Shown here: positions 1 through 6,023 of the stretch, in pieces | How the letters are laid out: each line of letters opens with the position of its first letter | Position numbering within the stretch: the first letter of the stretch is position 1 | NCBI GenBank assembly: GCA_964366725.1 | Contig: CAYIUL010000021.1 | Location: forward strand, 1-8,275 | Origin: JACPAB01 sp964366725 | GTDB lineage: Bacteria > Patescibacteriota > Minisyncoccia > 2-02-FULL-40-12 > GWA2-44-9 | DNA: 8,275 bases | Direction: 5' to 3' | Position numbers and translations under genes: made by a program | Notes under the pieces: model-generated | What the model was told of the DNA's origin: nothing | Databases searched by the model: none | Seen by the model: only the letters and a program-made list of their open reading frames with translations

Positions 1-17
1 GATTTGTGTATCAGATT

Positions 18-26
18 TGGTAAAAT
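18..26 (+). promoter_or_regulatory. Possible extended -10 element for the MFS transporter gene
   Basis: The sequence TGGTAAAAT fits an extended -10 box (TGn followed by a hexamer matching TATAAT at five of six positions). It lies about 40 bases before the transporter start, which would leave a leader of roughly 35 bases. Any -35 hexamer would fall at or beyond the window edge, so it cannot be judged. The region is AT-rich and such matches arise by chance. Confidence 0.25.
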
Positions 27-67
27 AAGTTCAAAAGTTTGAGGGTGTTCTAAATACGCAGCCATAT

Positions 68-1294
68 ATGAATAATAGAAAAAACATTTTACTTTGGGTT
101 TTATATGATTTTGCAAATTCAATCGTTTCAATTGTATTTTTCTTATATTTTTCCCAGTGGATTGTGATTGACCAGGGAGTGGCTGATATCTGGTTTAACT
201 TAACGTTCACAATATCCGCAATTCTTTTGTTGTTTACCGTTCCCACGACAGGAGCTTTATTAGACAAACACTGGAGGCGAATTTCCGGACTAAGATATGC
301 AACATTTGGAACTGTCATATTTTATGGATTATGCAGTTGGTTTTCCATTGAAGGCCAAAGTATTTTAGCTCTTATAACATTTACTCTCGGCTTATACTCA
401 TATCTTCTTTCGTTCACATTTTATACCCCGCTAATTAACGACATAGCTATGCCCGATAGGCGAGGGCGTATTTCCGGTTATGGGATAGCTGCCAATTATC
501 TTGGTCAAATGGCGGGTCTAGCGCTGGTTTTACCGTTTGCAACAGGTAAAATTAACTTATTCGGAGGTTCTTTAAGAGCTGAAACACTTCTACCGTCTGT
601 GGTTGTATTTTTGTTATTGGCCTTACCAATGCTGATATTCTTCAAAGAGCCACACAAAGAGAGCCGAGCATTTTCATACAAAGAAGAAATAGGCCATTCT
701 TTATTAAATACAAAAACCCTACTTACAATTCCTGGTGTCTTTGCTTTCTTTGTTGCCTATTTCTTTTTTAATGACGCTATTTTAACTGCCGCCAATAATT
801 TCTCTATTTTTCTTGAACGAGTTTGGTATGTATCTGACACAACAAAGACTTATATACTTCTATGTATTTTGGCTACTTCCGCAATTGGTGGTTTCTCGTC
901 TGGGTTTATTGCAGACAAGGTCGGTCATAAAAAGACCTTGATTTTTATACTTTCTGGTTGGGTCATAATACTTCCCGCAATTGCCTGGATTAACAACCTT
1001 GCTTTATTTATTATTATAACCAGTGTTATGGGACTTTGGTTCGGTTCTAATTGGACAGTTTCCCGCTCGGTAATGGGATATTTGGCGCCACGAGGTAAGC
1101 ATAATCTGGCTTTTGCCTACTTCGGACTCGTAGAACGCGCTTCGTCGTTTGTTGGTCCCGTAGTGTGGGGTCTTATAGCAACAAATTTTACATCAATAGG
1201 CCCTGTTAGATATAGAATCGCGGCGACTACGTTGGCTGTATTTATAATTTTTGGATTGGTTGCTATGAGAAAAGTGCCCAGCGACCGTATATAG
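68..1294 (+). CDS. MFS transporter, UMF1/Atg22-like family
   Basis: A 408-residue polytopic membrane protein of the major facilitator superfamily, predicted to move a small solute across the cytoplasmic membrane; the substrate cannot be told. Family signs: the N-terminal motif WVLYDFANS (residues 10-18), typical of UMF1/Atg22-like proteins; GALLDKHWR (62-70) after the second helix; a second-half MFS loop motif GFIADKVGHKK (279-289); and SRSVMGYLAP (332-341) followed by VGPVVWG (362-368), matching the family's conserved SRS...P...GP pattern. About 12 hydrophobic segments are visible and the length is normal. The ATG is the first possible start: the frame is closed by TAA at 26-28 and holds no other start codon before 68. 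No Shine-Dalgarno is well placed; GAGGG at 41-45 is too far upstream. The gene is clearly AT-richer than the rest of the window (sampled lines average roughly mid-30s % GC against about 50%), hinting at separate ancestry. Family assignment is firm, substrate unknown. Confidence 0.9.
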   Translation: MNNRKNILLWVLYDFANSIVSIVFFLYFSQWIVIDQGVADIWFNLTFTISAILLLFTVPTTGALLDKHWRRISGLRYATFGTVIFYGLCSWFSIEGQSILALITFTLGLYSYLLSFTFYTPLINDIAMPDRRGRISGYGIAANYLGQMAGLALVLPFATGKINLFGGSLRAETLLPSVVVFLLLALPMLIFFKEPHKESRAFSYKEEIGHSLLNTKTLLTIPGVFAFFVAYFFFNDAILTAANNFSIFLERVWYVSDTTKTYILLCILATSAIGGFSSGFIADKVGHKKTLIFILSGWVIILPAIAWINNLALFIIITSVMGLWFGSNWTVSRSVMGYLAPRGKHNLAFAYFGLVERASSFVGPVVWGLIATNFTSIGPVRYRIAATTLAVFIIFGLVAMRKVPSDRI

Positions 1295-1314
1295 CCCTAC
1301 CAATTCCCAATGTA

Positions 1315-1545
1315 ATGACTAAACTTAAAATTTTTATTTATCACCTGGTAATTTTTGTTGTCGGCTCTGCCGGTATTGTCGCTTATGTGTTTTACCGTTT
1401 ATCATCTCCCTCAGGCAATGCGGGCTTGGGCGGCATTATCATAATGCCGGCGGTGGTTCTTATTTACGTGGTTGTTTTTGGAATTCTCTGTCTCATTTCT
1501 CTGGCTGTCTGGCTTTTGGTCAAATATTTGCGGAGGAAAATTTAA
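1315..1545 (+). CDS. Small two-helix membrane protein, unknown function
   Basis: A 76-residue protein that I do not recognise. It consists of one hydrophobic helix at about residues 5-27, a short Ser/Gly-rich loop (29-40, SSPSGNAGLGG) and a longer hydrophobic stretch at about 41-70, ending in a basic tail KYLRRKI. By the positive-inside rule both termini (TKLK at the start, RRK at the end) should face the cytoplasm. It follows the transporter gene by 20 bases on the same strand and could be co-transcribed with it. There is no clear Shine-Dalgarno before the ATG. Its stop codon overlaps that of the opposing dnaX gene by four bases. The clean two-helix topology and the absence of another gene here favour a real gene, but a short hydrophobic reading frame can be spurious. 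Confidence 0.6.
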   Translation: MTKLKIFIYHLVIFVVGSAGIVAYVFYRLSSPSGNAGLGGIIIMPAVVLIYVVVFGILCLISLAVWLLVKYLRRKI

Positions 1546-2609
1546 AAAGTATCAATAAACTCGAGAACGGCAAGTTCCAGAGGGAGCTGGGCGATGGGAG
1601 ATGACCTCATCTCATTTCGGGCAGAGGTAAAAAGCTGGATAAGACGAATTAATCTTTTTCCGTCGATCGCGGTCTGGGCTGGCATTTCTTCGCCAACAGA
1701 AGCCAAAACGGCGGGATTTATTTGGGCCATAAGCATCCGGCGGGAGTATTCGAGAAAGTCCTTGGCAAAATTCTCGAGATCGACCCCGGAATCGTGCGCG
1801 CGCTGAATAAGGTCCAAAGCGGCGGCTTTGTCGGATGAAACCAGGTATCCGAAAAATTCGGGGTGGTAATTGGCAGGTATTAAACCGAGAGCTTCCGTAA
1901 CCAGGCCGGGGGTTATCTTATCGGCGCCGGCAACAGAACGGACCTTAGCCAGCGACACCTCGGCATCGCGGAGCGCGCCGTCGGATGATGACGCGATAAT
2001 CCCCAAAGCCCCGTCTTCCACATCCATTTTTTCGGCTTTAACGACGCTTTGCAGTTTTTGTAATATCTGGGCCGGGGTCAGACGCTTGAAATCGAACCTT
2101 TGAACGCGGGATAAAACCGTAGGTAATATCTTGTGCGGCTCGGTGGTGGCCAGAACAAAGACGACATGGCTCGGCGGTTCTTCAAGTATCTTCAGCAACG
2201 CGTTAAAAGCATCTTTGGTAAGCATATGGACCTCATCGATAACGAAAACTTTATATCCCCCGCCGGGAGCGGCGACAAGAGCCGATTCTTTCAAATTTCT
2301 TATCTCGTCTATACCCCTGTTTGAAGCGGCATCTATTTCTATCAGATCAAGCGAGTTCCCGATATTGGCGGCTAAACACGGATCGCATTGATTGCAGGGC
2401 TCGCCGTTCTTTATTTTCTTACAATTCAAAACCTTGGCGAAAATTCTTGCCAAGGTCGTTTTGCCGGTGCCTCTCGGGCCGGTAAATAAATAAGCGTGGC
2501 CTATCCGCCCCGTAGCCAAAGCGCCGGCTAAAGTCCTGACAACATGCTCCTGACCCACGACTTGAGAAAATGTCATGGGCCTGTATTTTCGGTATAATGT
2601 CTCACCCAT
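1542..2609 (-). CDS. dnaX: DNA polymerase III subunit gamma (DnaX), short form without tau region
   Basis: The ATPase subunit of the clamp loader, which opens the DnaN sliding clamp and places it on primed DNA. Of 355 residues, the start LYRKYRP (5-11) is diagnostic; then VVGQEH (17-22), Walker A GPRGTGKTT (44-52), a zinc module with C63, C72, C75 and C78, Walker B DEVH (125-128), sensor 1 around ATTEP (154-158), the arginine-finger region LSR (166-168) and sensor 2 GALRDA (211-216). The collar domain fills the rest and the protein stops there. It is shorter than E. coli gamma (431) and lacks the tau domains (643) that bind helicase and polymerase. The SRC motif reads SRV, and the usual SLLDQ after sensor 2 reads EVSLAKV (217-223). 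It is the last gene of the leftward operon, one base after the GtrA gene's stop, with only a weak AAGAAA upstream, so translation is probably coupled. No slippery frameshift site leading to a tau form was seen. Confidence 0.96.
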   Translation of the reverse strand: MGETLYRKYRPMTFSQVVGQEHVVRTLAGALATGRIGHAYLFTGPRGTGKTTLARIFAKVLNCKKIKNGEPCNQCDPCLAANIGNSLDLIEIDAASNRGIDEIRNLKESALVAAPGGGYKVFVIDEVHMLTKDAFNALLKILEEPPSHVVFVLATTEPHKILPTVLSRVQRFDFKRLTPAQILQKLQSVVKAEKMDVEDGALGIIASSSDGALRDAEVSLAKVRSVAGADKITPGLVTEALGLIPANYHPEFFGYLVSSDKAAALDLIQRAHDSGVDLENFAKDFLEYSRRMLMAQINPAVLASVGEEMPAQTAIDGKRLIRLIQLFTSARNEMRSSPIAQLPLELAVLEFIDTF

Positions 2610-2610
2610 G

Positions 2611-3216
2611 TTATTTCTTGAACACAGCCACCTTGAATCCGATAAAACTGAAGATGAGGGCGACCGCCGAGCCGGCTACGGCTCCGACATTGGCCCAAAC
2701 ATACGGGCCCAATCCGTAAACAGGATCGATATAGTTGACGGTAAAAGAGGCAACGCCGTTGTTTATAAAAATTGATACGATAGCCACGCTTATAAATTTT
2801 GCGAACTCAAACCCGCTTACGCTTTCCGTTGCCTGGAAAGCCCAATATTTGTTCCAAAAATAACTAGGAATAATGGCCGAAATGAAAGATATCGCTTTAA
2901 AAACCGAATACCACCCGCCGGACGATATGTCCGAATTGGCAATCAGAAGATTGAGGACGCCGAAATCCACGGCGGCGTTAGTAAAGCCGATAGCGGCGAA
3001 TTTGCCGAATTGGTTAAAAAAGACCAGCCACTTTCCCAAAAAATATCCGAGATTAACGCCCGCGATCCACAAGACGGGAACAAGAAGCAGGAACCAGGCA
3101 AATGAAATATCCTGGAACCGGGAAATGTCCAAGAAATTAAATATCCGCCAAACGGCAAAACCGGTTATTAAACCGGTGATAAGCGAGAATGACAGGTCTT
3201 TTTTGGTGAATTTCAT
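2611..3216 (-). CDS. GtrA-like membrane protein with N-terminal two-helix extension
   Basis: A 201-residue membrane protein with about six hydrophobic helices. Residues 70-199 form a GtrA-type domain: QFGKFAAIGFTNAAVDFGVL (69-88) is the typical first helix, PSYFWNKYWAF (117-127) matches the conserved aromatic/NK..F motif after the second helix, and two more helices follow (about 138-160 and 172-196). GtrA family members are linked to moving polyprenyl-phosphate-linked sugars across the membrane for surface polysaccharide or protein glycosylation; the exact role here is inferred. Residues 10-65 add two helices not found in minimal GtrA proteins of about 120-140 residues. The ATG overlaps the stop of the upstream ATPase gene (ATGA) and dnaX begins one base after its stop, so it sits inside a coupled operon. 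The two GT39 genes across the divergent promoter are plausible functional partners. Family assignment is good, function only likely. Confidence 0.85.
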   Translation of the reverse strand: MKFTKKDLSFSLITGLITGFAVWRIFNFLDISRFQDISFAWFLLLVPVLWIAGVNLGYFLGKWLVFFNQFGKFAAIGFTNAAVDFGVLNLLIANSDISSGGWYSVFKAISFISAIIPSYFWNKYWAFQATESVSGFEFAKFISVAIVSIFINNGVASFTVNYIDPVYGLGPYVWANVGAVAGSAVALIFSFIGFKVAVFKK

Positions 3217-5567
3217 TGCGTTGAGTATTTTGAACGCGACAGTTCCTTGACTTGGGCGGCGAGAGTCGGTTCGGATCTTGGGGGCGGGTCTATCTTGATG
3301 TTGAATGGCCTCGTCGTCTGGTTATTGACCAACAATTTAACATAGCAGTTGAAATTATCAATGTTCAAGAGGTCCTGGGGCGTGAACACCGGCTCGAACT
3401 GGTTCTTCAGAAACTCGGCGTCATCCGCCCCGACCCGAAACACCGCCATCGAACCGACGTTGCCGAATACGGCATCGCGTATCTTCTCGTTGATCTGCTT
3501 GATGAACTGGTTAGCGATGTTCAAATTGAGACGGTATTTGCGGGCCTCGGCCAGAATGGTGGCGATACTATCGGTCGTGAAGTTCTGGAATTCGTCTATA
3601 TAGAGATAAAAGTCGTTCCTTCGGTCTTCCTCTATGTCCACTCTGGATAAAGCGGCTATCAGGAGCTTTCCGACTATGAGCATGCCCAGAAGATTGGCGT
3701 TAATATCGCCTATTCTTCCTTTGGCCAGGTTGACCAGCAGGATCTTTTTCTGGTCCATCATCTCGCGGAGATTGAAAGCGCTTTTTTTGGCGGAAAGTAT
3801 GGGCCTTAAATATTCGTTGGCGATGAAGCCGTTGATCTTGGACGTGATATATGGAGCCATGTTGGCCAGGGCCGCCTCGCCTCCGGCCTTTTCCGCCTCC
3901 AGTTCCCAGAAGTTCTTTACTATCGGATTTGTTTCCCTGCTTAACTTGTCTTTCCTATAGTCCGAATCGGTGAGGACCCTTGGGATGTTTAACAAGGTCG
4001 GGATCTCGTTGGTATAGTCGTCCAGCAAAAGAAGAACTGCGTTTCGGAAATACTGGTCGAACATCGGCCCCATCGTTTCGGCCAGGAATAATTTCTGAAA
4101 GATGCTCAAGAGCTCGTTGACTATGAATGTTTTCTGTTCAGGAAATCTCGGGTCGAACTCAAGCATGTTCAGTCCGAGCGGTTTTGAGATATCCGACGGA
4201 TCAAAAATAACCACGTCATTAATCCTTTCCCGGGGTATCAGGCCGAGGATCCTCTCTATGGCTGTGCCATGCGGGTCGATAAAAGCCACTCCGTCGCCGT
4301 TAAGAATGTCTTGATGGGCCATGTTCTCCATCAGAGTTGACTTACCGGTGCCGGTCTGCCCCAGAAGGTAGAAATGCCTGCGCCTATCGGATTTGGTCAT
4401 TCTGATAACGCTTTGAACTCCACGAAATATATTCCTGCCGATGACGATGCCGTCCTGGGGAAGATTTGACGGCGGTTCGGAAAGTTTTGATTTGAGGAAT
4501 TTGATCCTCGGAGCAAGAGTTGTCGCCAGCGGAAAATGAAATAAGCTGGTGATCTCGTCGGTGGATAGGACGTTCGTCTGAAAATCTTCGAAAAGCCGGA
4601 AAGAAAATTTGAAAAGAAGCCCGTTCAGAGCCCGCGACTGGACCTTTACCGCATTCAAGCTGTTCGTGTCGGGGGAAGAAAATTGGACAAAAGCCCCGGC
4701 CAGATCGTTCAAGATCTGGTCCGCTCTCGTTTGATCGTTAGCTGAAACGATTATTCTTATATTCGTATCGAACAAAGGTTTGCCTGCTTTTGTTTGGATG
4801 GCCTTGATCGCGTCTTCCTCAAAAGACGACATTATCTGCGGCTGGTCTTCTCCCGGTTTGATCTGTTTCTTGTTGCCGCTTTTAGCCAACGACATGGCCT
4901 TGGAGAACGGCAATCCTTTTTGCATTTCACTGGTTACTTTTTGGGCCAGGTCTCTGAAACCGCTCTGGTGCGCAGGCCGGATAAGGAGCTGAATAGCGGC
5001 TCCCTCGCCCTCCTTTTCTAGTTTGGAAAGCGATGTCGCCAGCTCGCTCAAAGGGTCGGCCTCCAGTTTCTGGTAGGTCCTGAAAGGTAAGACCGGACTT
5101 TGTTTGAGCTTGAAATACGCTCCGGCTGATACTCCCTGGGGGTTGAAGATATTGTAATCCTTGGTCTTCTCGACTTGGGCATTTGGAAAGAATCCGTGCA
5201 CCTGCTTCTCGAATATCTGCTCGTATGAACGCGGCACGGACATGTAAAAGTTTATCTCCTCTCCGATATGATGGACGGCCATTTCGATAGCGATATATGG
5301 CTCGCCGTAAAGAAATTTGTTCCAGCCGGTGGCGTGAAGATTTACGAATGACGAATAGAGCTGTTCCATGACCGCGATGGTCTCTCTCTCGCTCTTGGGC
5401 TGCCCCGTACCCGAAGGAACATCCCGCGGGAGAGTAATAAGGAACAAAGACATCCCGATTGACCTGGCGATGCTTCCACGGGTTCGCATGGCCCCGAGTA
5501 AAATAAAAGCGGTGATGATCATTATCACCAGAACCGCGGCGTAAATTATAAGCAAAAACGGAGACAA
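3213..5567 (-). CDS. Membrane-anchored VirD4/HerA-like ATPase (type IV secretion coupling-protein superfamily)
   Basis: A 784-residue P-loop motor protein. One transmembrane helix (about residues 3-26) anchors it; residues 27-370 form a large N-terminal region I cannot assign from motifs, with a lysine-rich low-complexity linker near 228-245; DGIVIGRN (372-379) leads into the ATPase domain. Walker A is GQTGTGKST (403-411), AFIDPHG (428-434) is typical of VirD4/TraD/HerA ATPases, Walker B is YLYIDEF (654-660), NIANQF (683-688) holds the conserved glutamine, and R711 in FRVG is a candidate arginine finger. Such ATPases form hexamers that pump DNA or protein through a membrane; no other secretion gene is in the window. 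The start is TTG at 5565-5567, one base after the upstream gene's stop; the next in-frame ATG (residue 27) would delete the membrane helix. Related proteins recur in candidate-phyla genomes. The motor superfamily is sure, the substrate is not. Confidence 0.92.
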   Translation of the reverse strand: MSPFLLIIYAAVLVIMIITAFILLGAMRTRGSIARSIGMSLFLITLPRDVPSGTGQPKSERETIAVMEQLYSSFVNLHATGWNKFLYGEPYIAIEMAVHHIGEEINFYMSVPRSYEQIFEKQVHGFFPNAQVEKTKDYNIFNPQGVSAGAYFKLKQSPVLPFRTYQKLEADPLSELATSLSKLEKEGEGAAIQLLIRPAHQSGFRDLAQKVTSEMQKGLPFSKAMSLAKSGNKKQIKPGEDQPQIMSSFEEDAIKAIQTKAGKPLFDTNIRIIVSANDQTRADQILNDLAGAFVQFSSPDTNSLNAVKVQSRALNGLLFKFSFRLFEDFQTNVLSTDEITSLFHFPLATTLAPRIKFLKSKLSEPPSNLPQDGIVIGRNIFRGVQSVIRMTKSDRRRHFYLLGQTGTGKSTLMENMAHQDILNGDGVAFIDPHGTAIERILGLIPRERINDVVIFDPSDISKPLGLNMLEFDPRFPEQKTFIVNELLSIFQKLFLAETMGPMFDQYFRNAVLLLLDDYTNEIPTLLNIPRVLTDSDYRKDKLSRETNPIVKNFWELEAEKAGGEAALANMAPYITSKINGFIANEYLRPILSAKKSAFNLREMMDQKKILLVNLAKGRIGDINANLLGMLIVGKLLIAALSRVDIEEDRRNDFYLYIDEFQNFTTDSIATILAEARKYRLNLNIANQFIKQINEKIRDAVFGNVGSMAVFRVGADDAEFLKNQFEPVFTPQDLLNIDNFNCYVKLLVNNQTTRPFNIKIDPPPRSEPTLAAQVKELSRSKYSTQ

Positions 5568-5568
5568 T

Positions 5569-5967
5569 TTATTTAACTTCTTCTAACTTTTTTCTTTCCA
5601 AAAGCGTGTCGTAAAGCTTATCGACAAGGACATCGTGAAAAGCATCGATAAGCGCGGGGTTGCCCGACTGGACGACTTTCTTAACGGCGTCATTTATGCT
5701 TTGGTTGAAAGCGAGATTTACCAACTCCTGCACCTTATCCACCAATTGCGGGTCGTTATAGCTGGACTGGTCGTCCTGCTGTTTTTGCGGAGCAGGCTGA
5801 TAAGACGGCACGTGCCGCTGGATCTGTTCGCCGACCACCTGCCGGAGGACCTCTTTTTCGTGAGGCGCTTCCTGACCGGCTTCGGCTGCTTGCTTTTCTA
5901 AACTGGCGCGCTTTTCGGCAAGCTGCTGCTCGAGCTTGGCTATTTCTTGCTGAATGTTCTCTGGCAT
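5569..5967 (-). CDS. Coiled-coil protein encoded upstream of the VirD4/HerA-like ATPase, unknown function
   Basis: A 132-residue soluble protein with no known enzymatic motif. Residues 3-50 are a charged, Leu/Ala-rich coiled coil (for example IAKLEQQLAEKRASLEKQ); 51-72 are a Pro/Gln/Ser-rich flexible linker (VPSYQPAPQKQQDD); and 73-131 form a compact helical domain with DPQLVDKVQELVNLAF (72-87) and NPALIDAFHDVLVDKLYDTL (103-122). There is no signal peptide or membrane helix, so it should be cytoplasmic. It is the first gene of the leftward operon and its stop is one base before the TTG start of the ATPase, so the two are probably made together. An adaptor, regulator or cargo receptor for the ATPase is a reasonable inference, not shown. 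A good extended -10 element lies about 25 bases upstream; no Shine-Dalgarno is visible before the ATG. Confidence 0.82.
   Translation of the reverse strand: MPENIQQEIAKLEQQLAEKRASLEKQAAEAGQEAPHEKEVLRQVVGEQIQRHVPSYQPAPQKQQDDQSSYNDPQLVDKVQELVNLAFNQSINDAVKKVVQSGNPALIDAFHDVLVDKLYDTLLERKKLEEVK
5577..5584 (-). promoter_or_regulatory. Purine-rich ribosome-binding stretch supporting the TTG start of the ATPase gene
   Basis: On the minus strand this reads AGAAGAAG and ends nine bases before the TTG at 5567. It lies inside the last codons of the coiled-coil gene. It resembles a weak Shine-Dalgarno sequence and, with the stop codon one base before the TTG, supports translation starting or restarting there. 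Confidence 0.35.
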
Positions 5968-5991
5968 AAATAATGTTGATTACTTATTTCA

Positions 5992-6000
5992 ATTATAGCA
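5992..6000 (-). promoter_or_regulatory. Extended -10 promoter element for the leftward operon
   Basis: The minus strand reads TGCTATAAT, a perfect TATAAT hexamer with the TGn extension. Transcription would begin near 5985, giving a leader of about 18 bases to the ATG of the coiled-coil protein. The best -35 match is poor (TTAAGT with a 16-base spacer), which is normal for extended -10 promoters. The placement in the only divergent intergenic gap supports it. Confidence 0.6.
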
Positions 6001-6007
6001 CATAAAC

Positions 6008-6016
6008 TGTTAAACT
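6008..6016 (+). promoter_or_regulatory. Possible extended -10 element for the glycosyltransferase genes, perhaps giving a leaderless mRNA
   Basis: The plus strand reads TGTTAAACT, a TGn extension with a hexamer matching TATAAT at four of six positions. A weak -35 (TTCAAT) lies 17 bases upstream. The expected start point is about 6023-6024, on or next to the ATG, and no Shine-Dalgarno precedes that ATG, so a leaderless transcript is possible. Because the match is modest, this is tentative. Confidence 0.25.
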
Positions 6017-6023
6017 TAATCAC

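Noticed and set aside
31..318. 95-codon reading frame on the minus strand
   Set aside because: It overlaps the well-supported transporter gene on the opposite strand and shows no domain or initiation signal.
916..940. Perfect 7-bp inverted repeat (CAAGGTC/GACCTTG, 11-base loop) followed by a T-rich stretch, terminator-like
   Set aside because: It lies inside the transporter coding region and encodes the conserved MFS loop motif ADKVGHKK; the stem is short, the loop is large and the T-run is interrupted.
1546..1600. Possible intrinsic terminator after the convergent stops
   Set aside because: Only a 4-bp stem (GAAC/GTTC) without a following T-run is present, and it lies inside dnaX.
3151..3178. 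Repeated ACCGGT boxes resembling an operator
   Set aside because: They fall within the GtrA-like coding sequence and reflect a repeated peptide (LITGLITGF) near its N-terminus.
2873..3250. 125-codon reading frame on the plus strand
   Set aside because: It is antisense to the GtrA-like gene, shows no recognisable motif, and has no promoter or ribosome site of its own.
3252..3650. 132-codon reading frame on the plus strand
   Set aside because: It is fully antisense to the conserved ATPase domain and contains no family motif; a by-product of codon bias in the real gene.
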